NCBI RefSeq assembly: GCF_040436345.1 | Contig: NC_133238.1 | Span: 2,827,267 to 2,891,266 of the forward strand | DNA: 64,000 bases | Direction of reading: 5' to 3' | Origin: Pagrus major | Taxonomy: Eukaryota; Chordata; Actinopteri; Spariformes; Sparidae | Part shown: positions 46,856 to 60,659 of the stretch, in pieces | Layout: every line of letters begins with the position of its first letter | How positions within the stretch are numbered: position 1 is the first letter of the stretch | Program-made: the position numbers and the translations under genes | The notes under the pieces: model-generated | The model's input: the letters and a program-made list of their open reading frames with translations, nothing else | Databases searched by the model: none | Told to the model about the DNA's origin: nothing

Positions 46856-49800
46856 ATGCCTTCCAACAAAGACGATGGCGGGTGGAAGAGTTTTCTATGG
46901 AATTCTGAGAAAGGAGAGCTGATGGGTCGCACTGGCAGCAGTTGGTGTGAGTATCTCCGCGGTAAAGTGGCCGGCGCGCTCTCACGGTAGTTGGAGCGCG
47001 CTCCGGCCGCCTCGTGTCTCTCACCACCTGTTTGATTTGACTTTGCAGCATTCAGTAACAACCCGGCATCACGACTCAGTGATTCCCCGCCGTCACCAAT
47101 ACATCCAACCAAGTTTAACTTTAACTGGCCGCTGCTGCCCCAGCCCGCGGGCCGGCTGTAGTCTGATTAAACACCGTAGTGATGGTTACAACAAGTGCAT
47201 GATGTGTGTGGATTCGGTCGTCCAAGTAACGGAATTCCAAGTTCTAATTGTACATTCAGAGAGAGTAGACGCTGCGGTGCGCTGCGATGCGGGGCGGTGC
47301 GGTGCAGGCGATGGGAGGCTAGATAACCGCTGGACCTCTGTCTTGTCCACACTGGCTGTTAGTTGTTGGGGAAGTTGTCTGTTGGCGCGTTAGGAACGGC
47401 CAGTCAAAGGGTTAAAAATGCATCATCGTCCAAGGTGAGTCAAGGTGATGGGACCTGAAGTGGAGGGAGGACTATCGATCCGTGTCGGGTTCCTGTGATC
47501 AGATGTCACTGTAATCTAACGAACAATACAACTGATTAACTTGTTCGACCTTTCTTCTCTTGTTTCTCTGGCAGCGCTAGTGCGCATGTCCTTGTCCCTC
47601 CTCTCAATGTCACTCAGCTCCTCGCTCCTGTCTAGCCACTAACACCTGGTTTACAAATACTGTTTCAGTGACATGATGTCTGCTCAGGAGCGGCGAGGCT
47701 GCTGCAGGAGCTCCAGCTGAGTGAGGCTGCTGTGCTGTGCTGTGCTGTGCTGTGTGACGTTCAGGGGCTCATGTGTGTCCTTCTGAGGTCATCTGAAAAC
47801 GCTGATGCATTTGGGAAGTGTGCCATGCGCAGTGCCGTGCTGAAGGTTGGGATGAAAGGACATCCAGGGGGATAGGGGACCACCTTTACAAACAAGTTTG
47901 AACTGCAAGATAACAAATGCGGTTTCGCTCATGTCTCCAGTTTTACCGTTAGTGGCATGTCAGTTGTGGTCAGGCTGTGAGTCATCTGCAGCTGAGATAA
48001 GGTGAAATAGACATTTGTGAATGTCAGGTTGACAGTGCCCAGAGGACACACGCTTTGATCGTATGTCCTTGCATCTAACTAGCTCCAGTGATGTGTCATG
48101 TATTAAAGTGTTCATGCGGTTGTGACCTTTTGACATTGCCTCATGCAGCAAAACGACCGACTGGGTGAATGTATAGCTTGCTAACTGCAAGGTTAACCCG
48201 AGCCGTGCCTTATTTATTGCTTCAAAGTGCAGATAAAATGCTCGTAACCTTTGTAACCTGCAGTTCTACAGCATCTTCATGCTAAATATATCAGCGTGAG
48301 GAGCCAGCGCTGGCTTCAGTAATGATTACCTCATTTGCACAGCTGAATTCCTGTAAATCTGTGAAGACAATGACTGCCACTGTTGGATTGTTTTATTATC
48401 AATGCTGGCTTTGTAGCTCCTTACATTCATAGTGGAGACACAAGCTCTGTTAGCATGTCCGTGTCTGAAGGACATCCTGTGAGCTGGAGCAGTGTGATGA
48501 AAGACTATTGTATGTTGAACGGACTAATGTGGCGGACTTTGAGTTAGAACACTGTGCATTCATGCTGATGAATTAAATGTAATTTGCATTCTTGTCCCAA
48601 GCAACATTTAATTTGACTCTTTAAAGTATTGAGCTCCTTTTGATTGTTTTCACATCATGTTTTTCAAACAAATCTGTATCCATCAGTGGAAGTTAAAGGG
48701 CCCATATTGTGCTTGTTTTCTTGTATCTTGGGTTAAATGAAACTTTAATGTTCAAAAAACACATTATTTGTCCCCTAGATAACCTCTGTGAATGTTCCAT
48801 TTTAGTGCGTGTCTCTTTAAGGCCCCCCTCCAGAAAGCCAGGTACTCCGATTGGTCAGTTCTCTCACGTCTGAGCTGGTTCCACCCACCGTGTTTCCACA
48901 TCAGCATTGCTGGTGTTTTTGCAAACACAGCAGTGCTGAGGGCGGTGATTGTGTTATAGTGACATCACAACCTCCTGTTTAAAGGCACAGCTCATGAATA
49001 CAGATTGCACATCGCTCCGTGACTTGAGCTTTTTAATACATTCACAGGATTAATAGAGCAACTACACCTGCTTTATAAGCACACAGAAAGCTCACTTCAG
49101 TGGAGGCGACAGCTTTAACCTGAGGGTGCTTTTCATTATGCTAATCTCTTCTCTCACCCACATCTTCCTCGCGTCATAGCTCCTCCCAGTGAGGGCGTGT
49201 GAGAGAGAGGGAGAGATGCGAGAAAGGAGACATTTGCTACAACCGTCTCCTTGCTCCATATAACGCCATACATCAGATTTGCTGTCACTCCTGAAGTGAA
49301 CTTTATGGCTGAAACTGCACCTTTGTAACTTTGGCTTTATGTTTGGTTTGGGTCTCTCACAGACTGCTGGAGGTTCTCCTTTTGTGTTTTGCAAAATACA
49401 ATTCTTTTTCTACATTCACCAGCATTCATGTCATGCAGCGGAGCAACATCCCCACGCCATGTTGCCCCCACCAGGGGGTAGTGTATTTCCCCTGATGTGT
49501 AGCATAACCAATCATAGCTCTAGCTTAATGGCCAAACACACATGCATTCATCTGAGTGGTCTCCCTCATGAGCTCACTTCACAGACAGCGTTTGCGGGTG
49601 GTTACTTTGTTAAGTATACTCTCTGTTTGTCCAACAGCCCGACAGTGTGTCACCTGTCCCACCTTAATTACACACAGATGATCTCCAACTTTTTATGTGA
49701 CTTCCAAAACAACTGACCATGCCAGTGGTGACTAGACAAAAGGGGTGTATTGTTGGCAGTTGGAGGCAGTCAGTTTATTTTTGTTCACTTTGATTTGGAA

Positions 49801-52800
49801 GTTTTTGTGGTCACAGCGTCAATTGCGTAATTGTTATCAGTTGTTGCATTGTTTCTCAGTAGTAATGTAACCCAGGTCCTGTACAGTTTGCCTGTTTTTA
49901 CAGAATGAATACCTCCGTCTTTCAGTCTTTGGCCTTTTTAATGTCCATTGTGATAGCTCCTAGCTGTGTGAAAAAGTGATGCATGAAGTGTATACTGTAG
50001 AGCTAGTATAAACTAAGTGAAATCTAATAAACAGACAAAAAAAAGTCAGAAAAGTTTTTGTATTTACAAGAGTTTACACATGTGAGTCATTTTGTATATC
50101 ATCATTCATAACAGTGGAATCTAGCTCACTGCATTGAATATCAGCTGTACAGCTGCGCTGACATATTCCTTCTTTTTCTCCTCTGCAGTCAAAATTATTT
50201 TGTTCTACATCATCTTCTACGGATGCCTGGCGGGGATCTTCATCGGAACCATCCAAGCCCTGCTGCTAACCCTGAGCACCTACAAGCCCACCTGGCAGGA
50301 CAGAGTTGCACCCCCTGGTAAGAGGTGACACACACTGCCTGTCTGTCAGGATGCTAGCATGCCTCTGAGTCTAAATGTCGTCTCTAGACACTCTTCTCAG
50401 GGTCTTCTTAAATAAAAATGGCCGCTAACCCTTCCTGGATAGATCTGTGGGATGAGTGTTTGTTGATTTAGATGAGCTATGACCTCTTGATGGTTACTCA
50501 GTGACCTTGTTGACACGACAGGATTGTTTTTCACGACAGTCACCGGGGGAAAACATGTGTGAGACATTCTGGTCAAGACACCAAGTGAAGAGAGTATTAT
50601 TATGTATGACATGGAGTTCCAAACAAGGTCATATGTGTGATGTCATATTTGTCTTTGAAGACAAATATAAAAGTATACAAGATGCGGTTTGTTTTTGCCT
50701 CCCACCTTAATAGATTTGACCCCGTCCCAAAAATAATTATACACATTTATTTTCATTTTATTACAAAGTCTTCAAGAATTATGCATTCATTAATAATTAC
50801 ATTGATACTAGATTTATTGATGCTATACCTGATGATGGAATATAATACAAATACATGTTTACACATTGTTTACCATACTTTTTAATGACAAACTACACAC
50901 TGAAACCACACAAACATAAACAGGGTTCTCCAAATCTGATTATGACTGCAGTAGTATAAGTGTGCTGCTGACCCAGGCCACAGGCAACGTGGCTGCATAT
51001 TGTTTTGGAAATGAACTCTTCCTACATGATCATATCATAGTCCCAGTCCAGTGTCTACGCTGACAGCAGTGTACACACGGCAGCCTGGTTTCCATGGAGG
51101 AGAAGGCCAGCTGGGGTTTACCAGGCATGAAGACAGAATACCAAGAATACAGTTAACTGAACAACTGTTGAGTGGACAGAATGAGGGCTGGTGCCAGCCA
51201 GCTACTGTCCGACTGCTGTTTGAGTTCCACAGTAAACCCGTAGATGTTAAACAGGAGGTGTACTAAGTTCATTTGAGGTCATCCAAACACAGTTGTGTCA
51301 CGGGGAAATCTACTGTCAATGACCGGATCTGTGGTCAGCTGGCTAGAGTTGACACAGTGTTCTATACATGCAGCTAATAGATAAAGTTAAAACAACACAC
51401 AGCAGCAGTTGAAATGAGCTATTTAATGTGTGGTGTTAGTTACTGAGCTAAAGGACCAGTCTGACATTTAAAGAGCCACTTATTTGAGTCACATGAGATC
51501 TATCAGTTTCAGCACAGAGACACTGCAGCTCCGGACCATATTCAGTCTATTCAGCTAATCTTAGCCCAAAGACTGAAAGCGGGAGGAAACAGTATCTGTA
51601 CCCAGGATGCACAGGCATGACATTGATATTGATCATCTCATCTAATCTGCAGATGTTGGCAAAAAGTTATCACAGTACCTCTGAGACATCTCAGCTCAAA
51701 TGACTTTTTTTTTTGCTCATATTCAAGATGAACTGTTGATAATGAGCTGATGGTCTGTTGTCCCCTTCAGGCCTTTCACACACCCCACGATCAGACAAAT
51801 CTGAAGTGTCCTTCAACCTCAACGATGTGGAGACCTACATGCCTTACACCAAGGCCTTGAAGGAGTTCCTGGCCAAGTACGACGATGAACTCCAGAGGGA
51901 CCAGATGAAGTTTGAGGACTGTGGAGGTAGGTTTTACTCTAATGACACTGAACTCTTCACTGAAACTTTATGATGTGAAACATAAAATCCAAGAGGCCAT
52001 GTTTTTATGGCAGCATAATAAACGTCTTGTGCATCATTATATACCCCCTCCCTAAAACACCCAACAATGCATTGTCCTTGGCAACTTTAATCTTGATAGT
52101 GGACAGAATGTAATATTGTCGCACTGTAAGGACAGGAAGGTACGTGGACACAAGAATACTGACAGCTCCCTGCATTTTAACACAACTGTTAAGAGAAGTG
52201 TTATGGCTTAACAGGTCAGACCTTCAGACACAGTTCATGAGTTCTAACCCCTTCCCTCCCCCTGCAGAAGACCCTGCGGAGTACAAGAACCGCGGTGACT
52301 TGGAGAGCGATGTGGGCGTCAGGAAGGCCTGTCGTTTCCCCAGGTCCGTGCTGGGACCCTGCTCCGGCATCGAGGACCGCGAGTTTGGTTTCAAGGAAGG
52401 CAAGCCCTGCCTGATCGTAAAGCTCAACAGGATTGTCAACTTCCGTCCAAGGGTAAATTTTAAATGAATAAGTTTTTCTAACTGTCATCTGAGGACAGCT
52501 ACTCATTCTTTCAGTGCCCTTTTCCACCTGGTATTTACCTGCCATCTCTGGTTACATAATCTGGATCATGATATCTCCTCACGGACGTCTGCCCGCATTG
52601 TGATCAGATCTCAATCTGCAAGTTAGGTAGGCAGCGCTGGCAGACCTGTAAGCTGACAAGGTGTGTCTGTCTGTTCTTTGAGAAGGTCATTGCAGATGGC
52701 ACTACTGCTAGCTTATATACCCCAATCAGTCATGGGACCCTCCTCCTGCACATTATAGCAATGCTGCTGAATGTATTAAAGAGCTGATGACAGCTCGAGA

Positions 52801-53738
52801 AATGGTACAAAAAAGTACTGTGCATATTCAGTGGGCTGCATAACCAGGCACCGTCTTTGCATTCGTTCTTACAAATCTATGATTTTTTCCTCTGCATCTT
52901 CCAAGAATGGTAAGAGGAGGGGTCAGGTGATCTTTTCAGTTTTTGGTTGGAATGTTTGTAATTTACAGCTGCTGAGATCTGATCACAATGAGAGCCAGGC
53001 CTTCGGCTGTAGTCCAGGCAATCCAATCAAAATAGGTTCCAAGTGCCTCTACCCCTGTATTAACATGGGCTGTGTACGGAGCCAGACACAGATGGCACGT
53101 TAGGACCAGGTAGCAATGGGATCCCTGTATGAAACACTAGTCTGTAGGGAAAAGTAATCTCTGGATCTACTGAAGCATTTGGTTCCCATCCACCTCCTAA
53201 CTTGTCTTCTTGTTTAGCCTCCTACCACTAACGAAAGTATCCCTGAAGAGGCTCAACCCAAGGTGCAACCCAACATCATCCCTATCTACTGCACCAACAA
53301 GGTACACACCTTTTCTTTTCTTTTGTTTGTTGGTTGTTTTTTTCAGGATAAATGTGTGTTCTCAAAATGAGTTCTGCATACAATAAACCTGTCCTAGTTC
53401 TTTGAAACACGTGTGCTTACTCTGTAGTTTTGTCTTTTCATACATTTTCATTCATTACCTTCTCTTGCTCCTTCTAGAAAGAGGAGGATGCTGGTAAAAT
53501 CGGGGAGATTAAGTACTACGGTATCGGCGGCGGCTTCCCCCTGCAGTATTACCCCTACTATGGCAAGCTGCTGCACCCTCAGTACTTGCAGCCACTGGTG
53601 GCGCTACAGTTCACCAACCTGACCCTGAACACTGAATTGCGCATCGAGTGCAAAGTGTACGGTGAGAACATCGACTACAGCGAGAAGGACCGCTACCAGG
53701 GACGCTTTGACGTCAAGTTCCAGGTTAGCAGTTTATGA
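46856..53738 (+). CDS. atp1b1: atp1b1-type Na,K-ATPase beta-1 subunit (6 coding exons, 301 aa)
   Basis: The beta subunit is a type II glycoprotein that assembles with the catalytic alpha subunit and is needed for its folding, plasma-membrane delivery and K+ handling. Coding exons: 46856-46946, 50189-50317, 51771-51926, 52268-52452, 53218-53301 and 53478-53738 (TGA). All introns are GT-AG and the 906 bases are in frame, giving 301 aa (human 303). Residues 1-31 are cytoplasmic. Residues about 32-60 form the single membrane helix with the FYIIFY alpha-contact motif (36-41). The ectodomain has the three expected cysteine pairs (124/147, 157/173, 212/273) and the hallmark [20 protein letters not shown] (232-251). 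N-glycosylation sequons remain at Asn192 and Asn262; a third is lost (see findings). It resembles atp1b1 more than atp1b2 or atp1b3; which fish duplicate (a or b) is not resolved. Confidence 0.95.
48695..49335. repeat. 'AAAGGGCCCATATTGTGC' MITE-like repeat in atp1b1 intron 1
   Basis: The element starts TTAAAGGGCCCATATTGTGC, followed by TTAATGTTCAAAAAACACATTA, GTGTCTCTTTAAGGCCCCCCTCC and GATTGGTCAGTTCTCTC. This order of blocks is typical of a common percomorph non-autonomous element. The matching inverted terminus is not seen, so the right end is truncated. Confidence 0.55.
52515..53115. repeat. MITE-like repeat in atp1b1 intron 4
   Basis: The left end TTTTCCACCTGGTATTTACC and the internal TGATCAGATCTCAATCTGCA are mirrored on the right by GCTGAGATCTGATCACAATG and ACGTTAGGACCAGGTAGCAA. 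This suggests an inverted-repeat element of about 600 bp. It is related to the segment at 838-1025. Confidence 0.5.
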
Positions 53739-55121
53739 CCGATATCAGGACCATAGCACTTTCCCTGACCGCCCCTCCCCTCTATGCCCCCTCTGTCCTT
53801 AACTAAGTACCAATCTAATGTAGGAGATGATAAGTGAGGGGGTTAGGCTGTAGCGGTTAAGTCAATCACAACTAGTCTTGAATGAATAAATGAGAGAAAA
53901 AAACCTGCTAGGGGACCGATGTGTAATCTGTCTGCTTTCATCACTAGCTTCTACACTTCTGTCTAGCATTAGAACGTAATTTAGAGGAAAAGTAGCAATA
54001 GGCCTAATAAAATATTTATTCCGCTGTAAATGAGACTTTTCCACAAGCCATGGGACATTGTTCATTGATGACTGTAAAGTTAAATTCCATCTCTGACGTG
54101 TAGCGAGCTGTGTTTGTCCCCTCTGCATATCGCTGCCTTGTGTGGTTTCAGTAGATATTTTTGGAGTGTGCAGTAGTCGCAAAATCTGGTCCTTCCAAAC
54201 CTCGCTGTTCCTTATTTTCTTCTGCGGGCAAGCTTTAGCAGTTCTAGGCATGTGTGTGTCAGACATGAACACACACTCCTACTTACTTAATGATTGAAAT
54301 CATTTGACATGGTACACTCTTCTGATCTGTGTAAGGAAAAGGCTGCACTCCAGGGAACTTCTTTCCTCTTTTTATTTGTCTTTTTTCATCTGATCATGGG
54401 AGACTCTTTTTACTTTGCCTTTTTTCTTTATGTGCTTTGTTAATCACTTAAACGTGTGAAGGGGTTTTATTACTTGGTTTCATGCCTTTTACTTTTGATT
54501 TTGCCTTGAATGTAGTAGAGTTGTGTGTCCAGCCTGTTAGACACTGGCCTGCTGTAAGTGCATCGGTGCTAACTGGAGTTTTGAAGAAGGAACATTTTTT
54601 GTTTTTTTGCTGGATTCATCACAGCATTATGGTGTAACTCTCTGAATGTTTTAGCCATTGAACATGGTGGAAGAATTTTATATTTATGCAGTTGTACATT
54701 TTGTTTCTTTGCAGAATATTGTAATGTATAAATGCAATACCAAAGTGACGAGTTGAAGAGAGTCTATCAGAAGCAATGCAGTACTCGTTTTTAGGATCTC
54801 ATCATGTTAAGTGCTAAAGTCAATGTCTCGCCTTGCAACCTCCTAATAGTTGACTCTTGATTTGGGTTTTAGCCATGACTGTAGTTAGGTATACAATGAA
54901 CAAATACCAGGCAGTTTAATTCCACAATGACCTGATGTTCATGCATTTCAAAAAAAGATACGAGTTCGAATAGAGCTCAGTGGCTTTAGATGACACATGA
55001 TGTTGGCTTTAATATTAGGATCTCGTGTTGATGTGCAACACTCAACTCGATCTTAAACGTTGTTCAACTTTCCATCAGTTCCTCCAACTTTGTCATTTAA
55101 TCAAAGATGGAAGCAAATAAA
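53739..55121 (+). other. Probable atp1b1 3' UTR
   Basis: Non-coding sequence follows the stop. AATAAA signals occur at 53885-53890, about 54006 and 55116-55121. The last would give a UTR of about 1.38 kb, similar in size to mammalian ATP1B1. No other feature was recognised. Confidence 0.45.
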
Positions 55122-55124
55122 ATC

Positions 55125-57360
55125 ATAATGGACCTTTTCTCTTGTGTTTTTCTTTATTATGACATTCTAACAAATCTACATCCTGAACCACGACATTCCA
55201 TCATAGTGTATTTATCCAGGGCCTTCTCCAAGCATACACTGGATGGAGGGCAAGGAGCAGATTTCTTGGGCTCTGTTACAAAGTTGAAATTTCCAACTTT
55301 TTCCGTTGTACTTTTTTTGAAGGGGGTTGGACATTTTCTAGTTCAGAGTTGTCTGGAACGCAGCAAGAATTCCCCCATATTTACTGTGTTGTACTCCACA
55401 TTTACTTCTCAGTGTGTACACAAAAATGCTCCTATGACATATGGGCTGATACTACTTTGTGCAAACAATCCCAGAGTGCAGTACTCCACATTTTACAAAC
55501 CGATACAATCATGCAAGTCTACAGCTATAATTCACTGTGCCTGACTTACTGGCACTATTCTTAAACACATTTCTAATGCTGATGAGTAGTGTTTTGATTA
55601 ATTGACTAAACATGCAATAGTGATGATCACAAGTCTAGTATTGGGTCTTGTATCACACACATCCGTAGTATTTTTAGTCATATCCAAGTTTGACCAGAAA
55701 TTATAGACTGAGACCCAGATGACTACCACAAAATATCACAGAAGTAGAAACATTGTTAAAAAAAAAGGGAATTTATTGTAAACCTGCATTGTATAGTTAT
55801 TGAAAAGCACCAGATACTATATGTAACCCATTTGAAAAGTTACTCAGCTGAATGCACTTGTTGAACATAAAACTCAGAGTAGTGCGGTAATTGAAAAGTG
55901 CTGTGAACATCACAAAAAACAGCACAGATTTTTTTAAATGTCAGCAATTATATTATTTGTGTACCAGAAATCTATATGTTTCTCTTTTCCTTATCTTGTT
56001 AACTATCTTGTGGCCCCTGAGATTTATCCTGCGGCACTATGTCCTGTATCCTAATACCACTGTACAGCAAGAGGTGAGTCTGATAGCCCCTGTAGTTTCA
56101 GCAAAGCAGTGAGTTTGCTCCCTAGTCTGACAAAATCAACTCAAAATGTCAAGAAAGGAAATACTTCACAACCCTACAACCCTTCACCATCTGTATTAAA
56201 CTGTCTGTCTGTTACACAACTAAGACAAATTAAATTGTCCTTGTTAACTCATCGCTTTCTTTGGAATTCTGTCCATTTCTTACAAATTACATAAATGAGG
56301 TGATACAGCTTAGTGAAACTCCACAGTTGAGTTTCTAATCCTTTGCAGTGAGCTGTGAAAAAACCCAGAGTGAAACTAGTCAACATGGCGCTGTGTCAAA
56401 CTTAGTGTTTTCTCTAAACAGCTATATATGACCCCATGTCAAGTAGAGACTCGCATATAGCAACAGAAATCGAAATAAATACACTTGAATGTACTATAAA
56501 TACTCTGTACATCTTTTTAACTCCTAGCTGACCCCCGTGTTTGACCTTGGAGATGAATGAATGAATGAACTGTTGTTGGCTCAGGAGCAGGAGCGGAGTG
56601 ACTGGACGATTTCTGTTACCATTCAGTCATTCAGCTCTCAGTGTGCAGGCAGGAGGAGGCTGCTGGATCAGTTGCAGACACATGGCTCTGTAATTACAGG
56701 AGGTAGCCACCGTGTAGTAGCTAACACAGGGATGTTGTTTCAGGCACCACCAGAGAGCAGGTATTAAGTCACCAGGAGCCACAGGGGCCAACAGAGGCAC
56801 CCGAGCAGGCCAACAGCAGACCAATCAGCAGTAAAGTTAGTACACCAGGTTCTTTCTGTTACCTCCACTGAAGAACGCGTGTGCTCAGTCTCTTTTTTGT
56901 TGGATTGTTAGCAGGATATCTCAAAACATAATTTTAACAAAATGTCCACTTAGTGATTATTATTTTTTTTCTAAAGCCTTCATTCAAATATTTTGGTCTT
57001 CATCAGCAGACAGTTTAAATGAATGAAAATGACCTTCCATGCTCAAGTAAAGCCATGCCGCAAGAGACAAGAGATTAGATTAGATGAGTTTTAGGACTTC
57101 TTTAGACAAAATCGATAAATAATGTAAGAAAGAAAAAAACTAAAGTTCCGCCCTTTTCTAGTAAGTTTGACAAATAGAGAAATCAAGTACGACTGTCACA
57201 CATGCTCTCAAACTGAGGTCAAATGTATTTTCGTGAATTGTTTATCTTTTCAAATATTGGATGAAATATGAATGTAGTAATTCATATATGGTACAAAACT
57301 TGCTACACACTGTACACCTTTTGCTCTCTGAGACCAATACAGTGTCCAGTGCTGTGGGAG
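55125..57360. other. Intergenic or extended 3' UTR, nothing recognised
   Basis: AT-rich sequence with short open frames and no family signature on either strand. Confidence 0.4.
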
Positions 57361-57452
57361 CTGCTTGTAGAGCCTGACTGATATACTGGTTGGTATTGGC
57401 GTTTAGGTTGTCCGATATGAAAACTTTCTTTTTAGAGATGTTTTGCTTCCCA

Positions 57453-57588
<136 letters not shown>

Positions 57589-57649
57589 GACGTCTATATT
57601 CCATATTCAAGCATTACAATTATTCTGGACTTGACAAATGCTGTTTGAG

Positions 57650-59560
57650 TAAGGACTATTTATGAAATATGCCTTTTGATTGTCATTTAGTCTGCAGTCT
57701 TAATGTTAAATAATGATGGCCACAGTGTTCTGTGAAGCTTCATATTGTATGTAATAAGGTTGAAATCAGACCTAAATATATACCTGTGCTTGGTTGCTGT
57801 ACCTAGAACCAGGGGATGAGAAAGGTGATTGGTTCCTAAATAACTGGGTCCAATTCCCAGCTGTATTTTTATTTTGCCTTTGAATATATTACACAATTGA
57901 ACCTTTATATTTTAAACAATCTGAAGAATGCTCTGTGCCAAAGCACTTTAGTGTTTATCTATTGTAATGTGAGTCAAATAAATGAGAGAAAACCCTGGTA
58001 GCAGGCGGAAAAAATGGAAGAAACCTGAGGAAGAGCAGGGATCCCTCTATTAGGACGGACAGACATGCAGTAGATGTCGTGTGTGTCGGAAGAATATTTG
58101 GACGACTGCAGTGAAGACGAAGAAGGTTTGGAAAGAGAAGAAGAGAGACGGAGAGACAGGAAGATAGTCTGTTCACAGGGTTCCAGATAACAGTAAGTAG
58201 AGAGGTGAGATAACATCATACTGTCAAGACACAGTGTCTCCACTGCACACTGAGGAACCAACTTCATCCCACCACAACCACCTCTGACCCCCTGGGAACC
58301 TGCTGGCTCAGTCTGCCGTTATGGATAATTCATCCTCTGTGACTGATTGATTTCAGAGTTGTTTAGGTCAATAGCAACAACTCATGACACATATGGTGTA
58401 AAATCATGACTTGTCACAAGGCACACTGAAAAATGTATGTTAAACACACTTTGTTACACACATTTCAACTATTCTTAAGTTGACTGGATATGTATATGTG
58501 TTGTTTAATGAGATATAACTTAAGGTGGCGAGTTCCCTCAGTGATACTGTGCTCACGTCAGCAGTGGTAGAGAGTAACAAATAACACTGCCCAACATGGA
58601 CCAGACACAAGCTAGAATATTTCTGGCAGCTTAAACAGTCAAATGTAAGGGTTAGGGTCAAATGTCATATTTACATTTTTACATAAATAAGATCAAACAT
58701 ATTTTAATTGCCTTACAACTTCAGTGCTGGGCCCCTGGACGCTCATCCAGTGTACCCTGCTGTTAGATATGCCCAGTGCTCCAGCTCATTCACCAGCACA
58801 TATCAGATCACACCTGCAGAGCAAACACAAGCAAACCAGCCCCTTGGCAACAAGCCAGGCCCATCATAGATGTCACAGGAGCACGTTGAGCAGGAGTCAC
58901 CCACACTGTTGGGTGGCTCCACCTTGCTGAAGACATCACAGCCCCCGTGCTGGAGGTTGAAGGTGATTGGAGCATAGCTAAGAATACACTACTACACTAC
59001 ACTGAAGAAACACAAGTCACACACTTCAGACTATGAAAATAAACACTTTCATGATTTTAATTTTCACCATGTGTTGTACTGCGAGCATGTGTCTAATGTG
59101 AGCAGGGTCACGGTCACGCTCCATAATCAGATGATATGGAGGCAGGAAGTAGTCTGACCCCTATCTCATTCACACACTGTCAACCATCACAAGGTCATCT
59201 TTACTGATTACACTTTATCATGTGACATACACACACACTGCTGTCAGGTGGAGGGGCGGGGCTTTTCCGTCTGCAGACAGAGCGGGGATGTCTGTCATGT
59301 CATCTCAACTCCGATAGCTCTGTCCCTGTCACACTCTGATATCATGCAGCTTGTTGGAACACACACAGACATGACATGATACATCAGAACGACTGAAAAC
59401 AATCCTTGGGCATATCCATCAGACCTCTCTGTGTGGAGTTTGCATGCGTTCTCGGGTTCCTCCACAGCTCAGCAACATGCAGCTTAGGTTAACTGGAGAC
59501 TCTAGATTACCTAAAGGCGTAAGTGTGAATGGTTGTCTCTATAAATATACTATATATGTG
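57650..59560. other. Intergenic, nothing recognised
   Basis: No gene or defined repeat was supported on either strand. Confidence 0.4.
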
Positions 59561-59574
59561 ATATATATGTTCAT

Positions 59575-59817
59575 GTACCCTGCTGCTATCTGACAAAAGA
59601 TACAGAAGTATCACCAGACTACAGAGCAGCGTCTTACCTCAGACTGTGAGACTCCTGAACTCATCCTCAACACTCCACCATGAATAATTTTATTCTATTT
59701 TGTTTTTGACCTGGTTATCATTTATAAATTAGTCTGTATGTTTTTTTCATTTGATGTAGGTCAAGGAATTACAACAGAAATCTTGTATTTAATTAACCTT
59801 GAATCTTGAATATATAC
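59575..59817 (+). pseudogene. LINE ORF2 end plus 3' tail ending (TTGAATC)n
   Basis: CTGACAAAAGATACAGAAGTAT and CCTCAGACTGTGAGACTCCTGAAC match the terminal LINE coding block at 36244-36360. A T-rich 3' region follows, ending CCTTGAATCTTGAATA, the typical heptanucleotide end of this fish LINE family. It is 5'-truncated. Confidence 0.65.
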
Positions 59818-60285
59818 AGTGTATATTGTATATCTGCCACGGACCAACCCCTTCACCAGGATTCTTTTTTTTCTACCAATAAAACCATGATTTACATAAT
59901 CCCAGTATAGCATTTATATAATTTTCCTTAACCTTTACAGGTCATATACTTATTCTTAACACATTTATAACTCTGAGATCCGGCTCAGTTCAATTTATGT
60001 AAAGCTTTCTCTTCCGTGATGAAATTAAATGTGGCTTCAAATTTGAATAATAATCTTTATCCCATCTGCTAAATATATGCTGTCCGTCTCTTCCCTGAGA
60101 CGTAGAGGTAAGTTTATACCTATAACCTCTGAACATACCCAAACACAAGAGGGCAGCATTGTGATTGTGTGAAAAGGAGAAAGGCTCTACCTCTTCAGCT
60201 GGGAAGGATTTTCAAAAAACTCTGCAGTAATTCTTGTACAGTGCCACATCATGTGTGGCATGTCACTGCAAAATGCAGTACTTAA

Positions 60286-60653
60286 AGGGGCACTATGATG
60301 TTTTGGAGAAGAAATTCAAGCTGAGAATTTTAATATTTACGGTATTAATGAGCTAATAATACAAACTTTGAAACATTTATTTTCCATAAGTGAATAAACA
60401 AGCTGTTCTCAGAGGAAAATAAGGTCCCAGAACACTGTCTGAAGCTTGAAAGATGGCAGGGTCCGCCACATATAAACAAAGTAAAACAGTATGAAATTGT
60501 GTTTGTGTGTCCTCTAAGGTCAGTTTGTTTCTTCAGTCATGAAAACAAAGACAGTTTGTTTATTTTTTGTTTTGTTTTGGCAGAAAAAAATCAGCCAATG
60601 AAGATCTTTTTCTTCTGGTTTAAAATCCTTCCACAAAACCACATAGTGTCCCT
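60286..60653. mobile_element. TTAA-flanked MITE, 368 bp
   Basis: Terminal inverted repeats AGGGGCACTATG (left) and CATAGTGTCCCT (right) are each directly bounded by TTAA (60282-60285 and 60654-60657). The interior is non-coding. The size and TTAA target suggest a piggyBac-type non-autonomous element. Confidence 0.75.
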
Positions 60654-60659
60654 TTAATT

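Noticed and set aside
46947-47393. 148-codon plus-strand frame just after atp1b1 exon 1.
   Set aside because: It runs through the CpG-rich start of intron 1; exon 1 joins exon 2 in the correct phase and family sequence without it.
52216-52545. 109-codon minus-strand frame.
   Set aside because: Antisense shadow of atp1b1 coding exon 4.
57780-57880. GGGTCCAATTCCCAG, resembling a tRNA T-arm.
   Set aside because: No A/B box spacing, acceptor stem or anticodon arm could be built around it.
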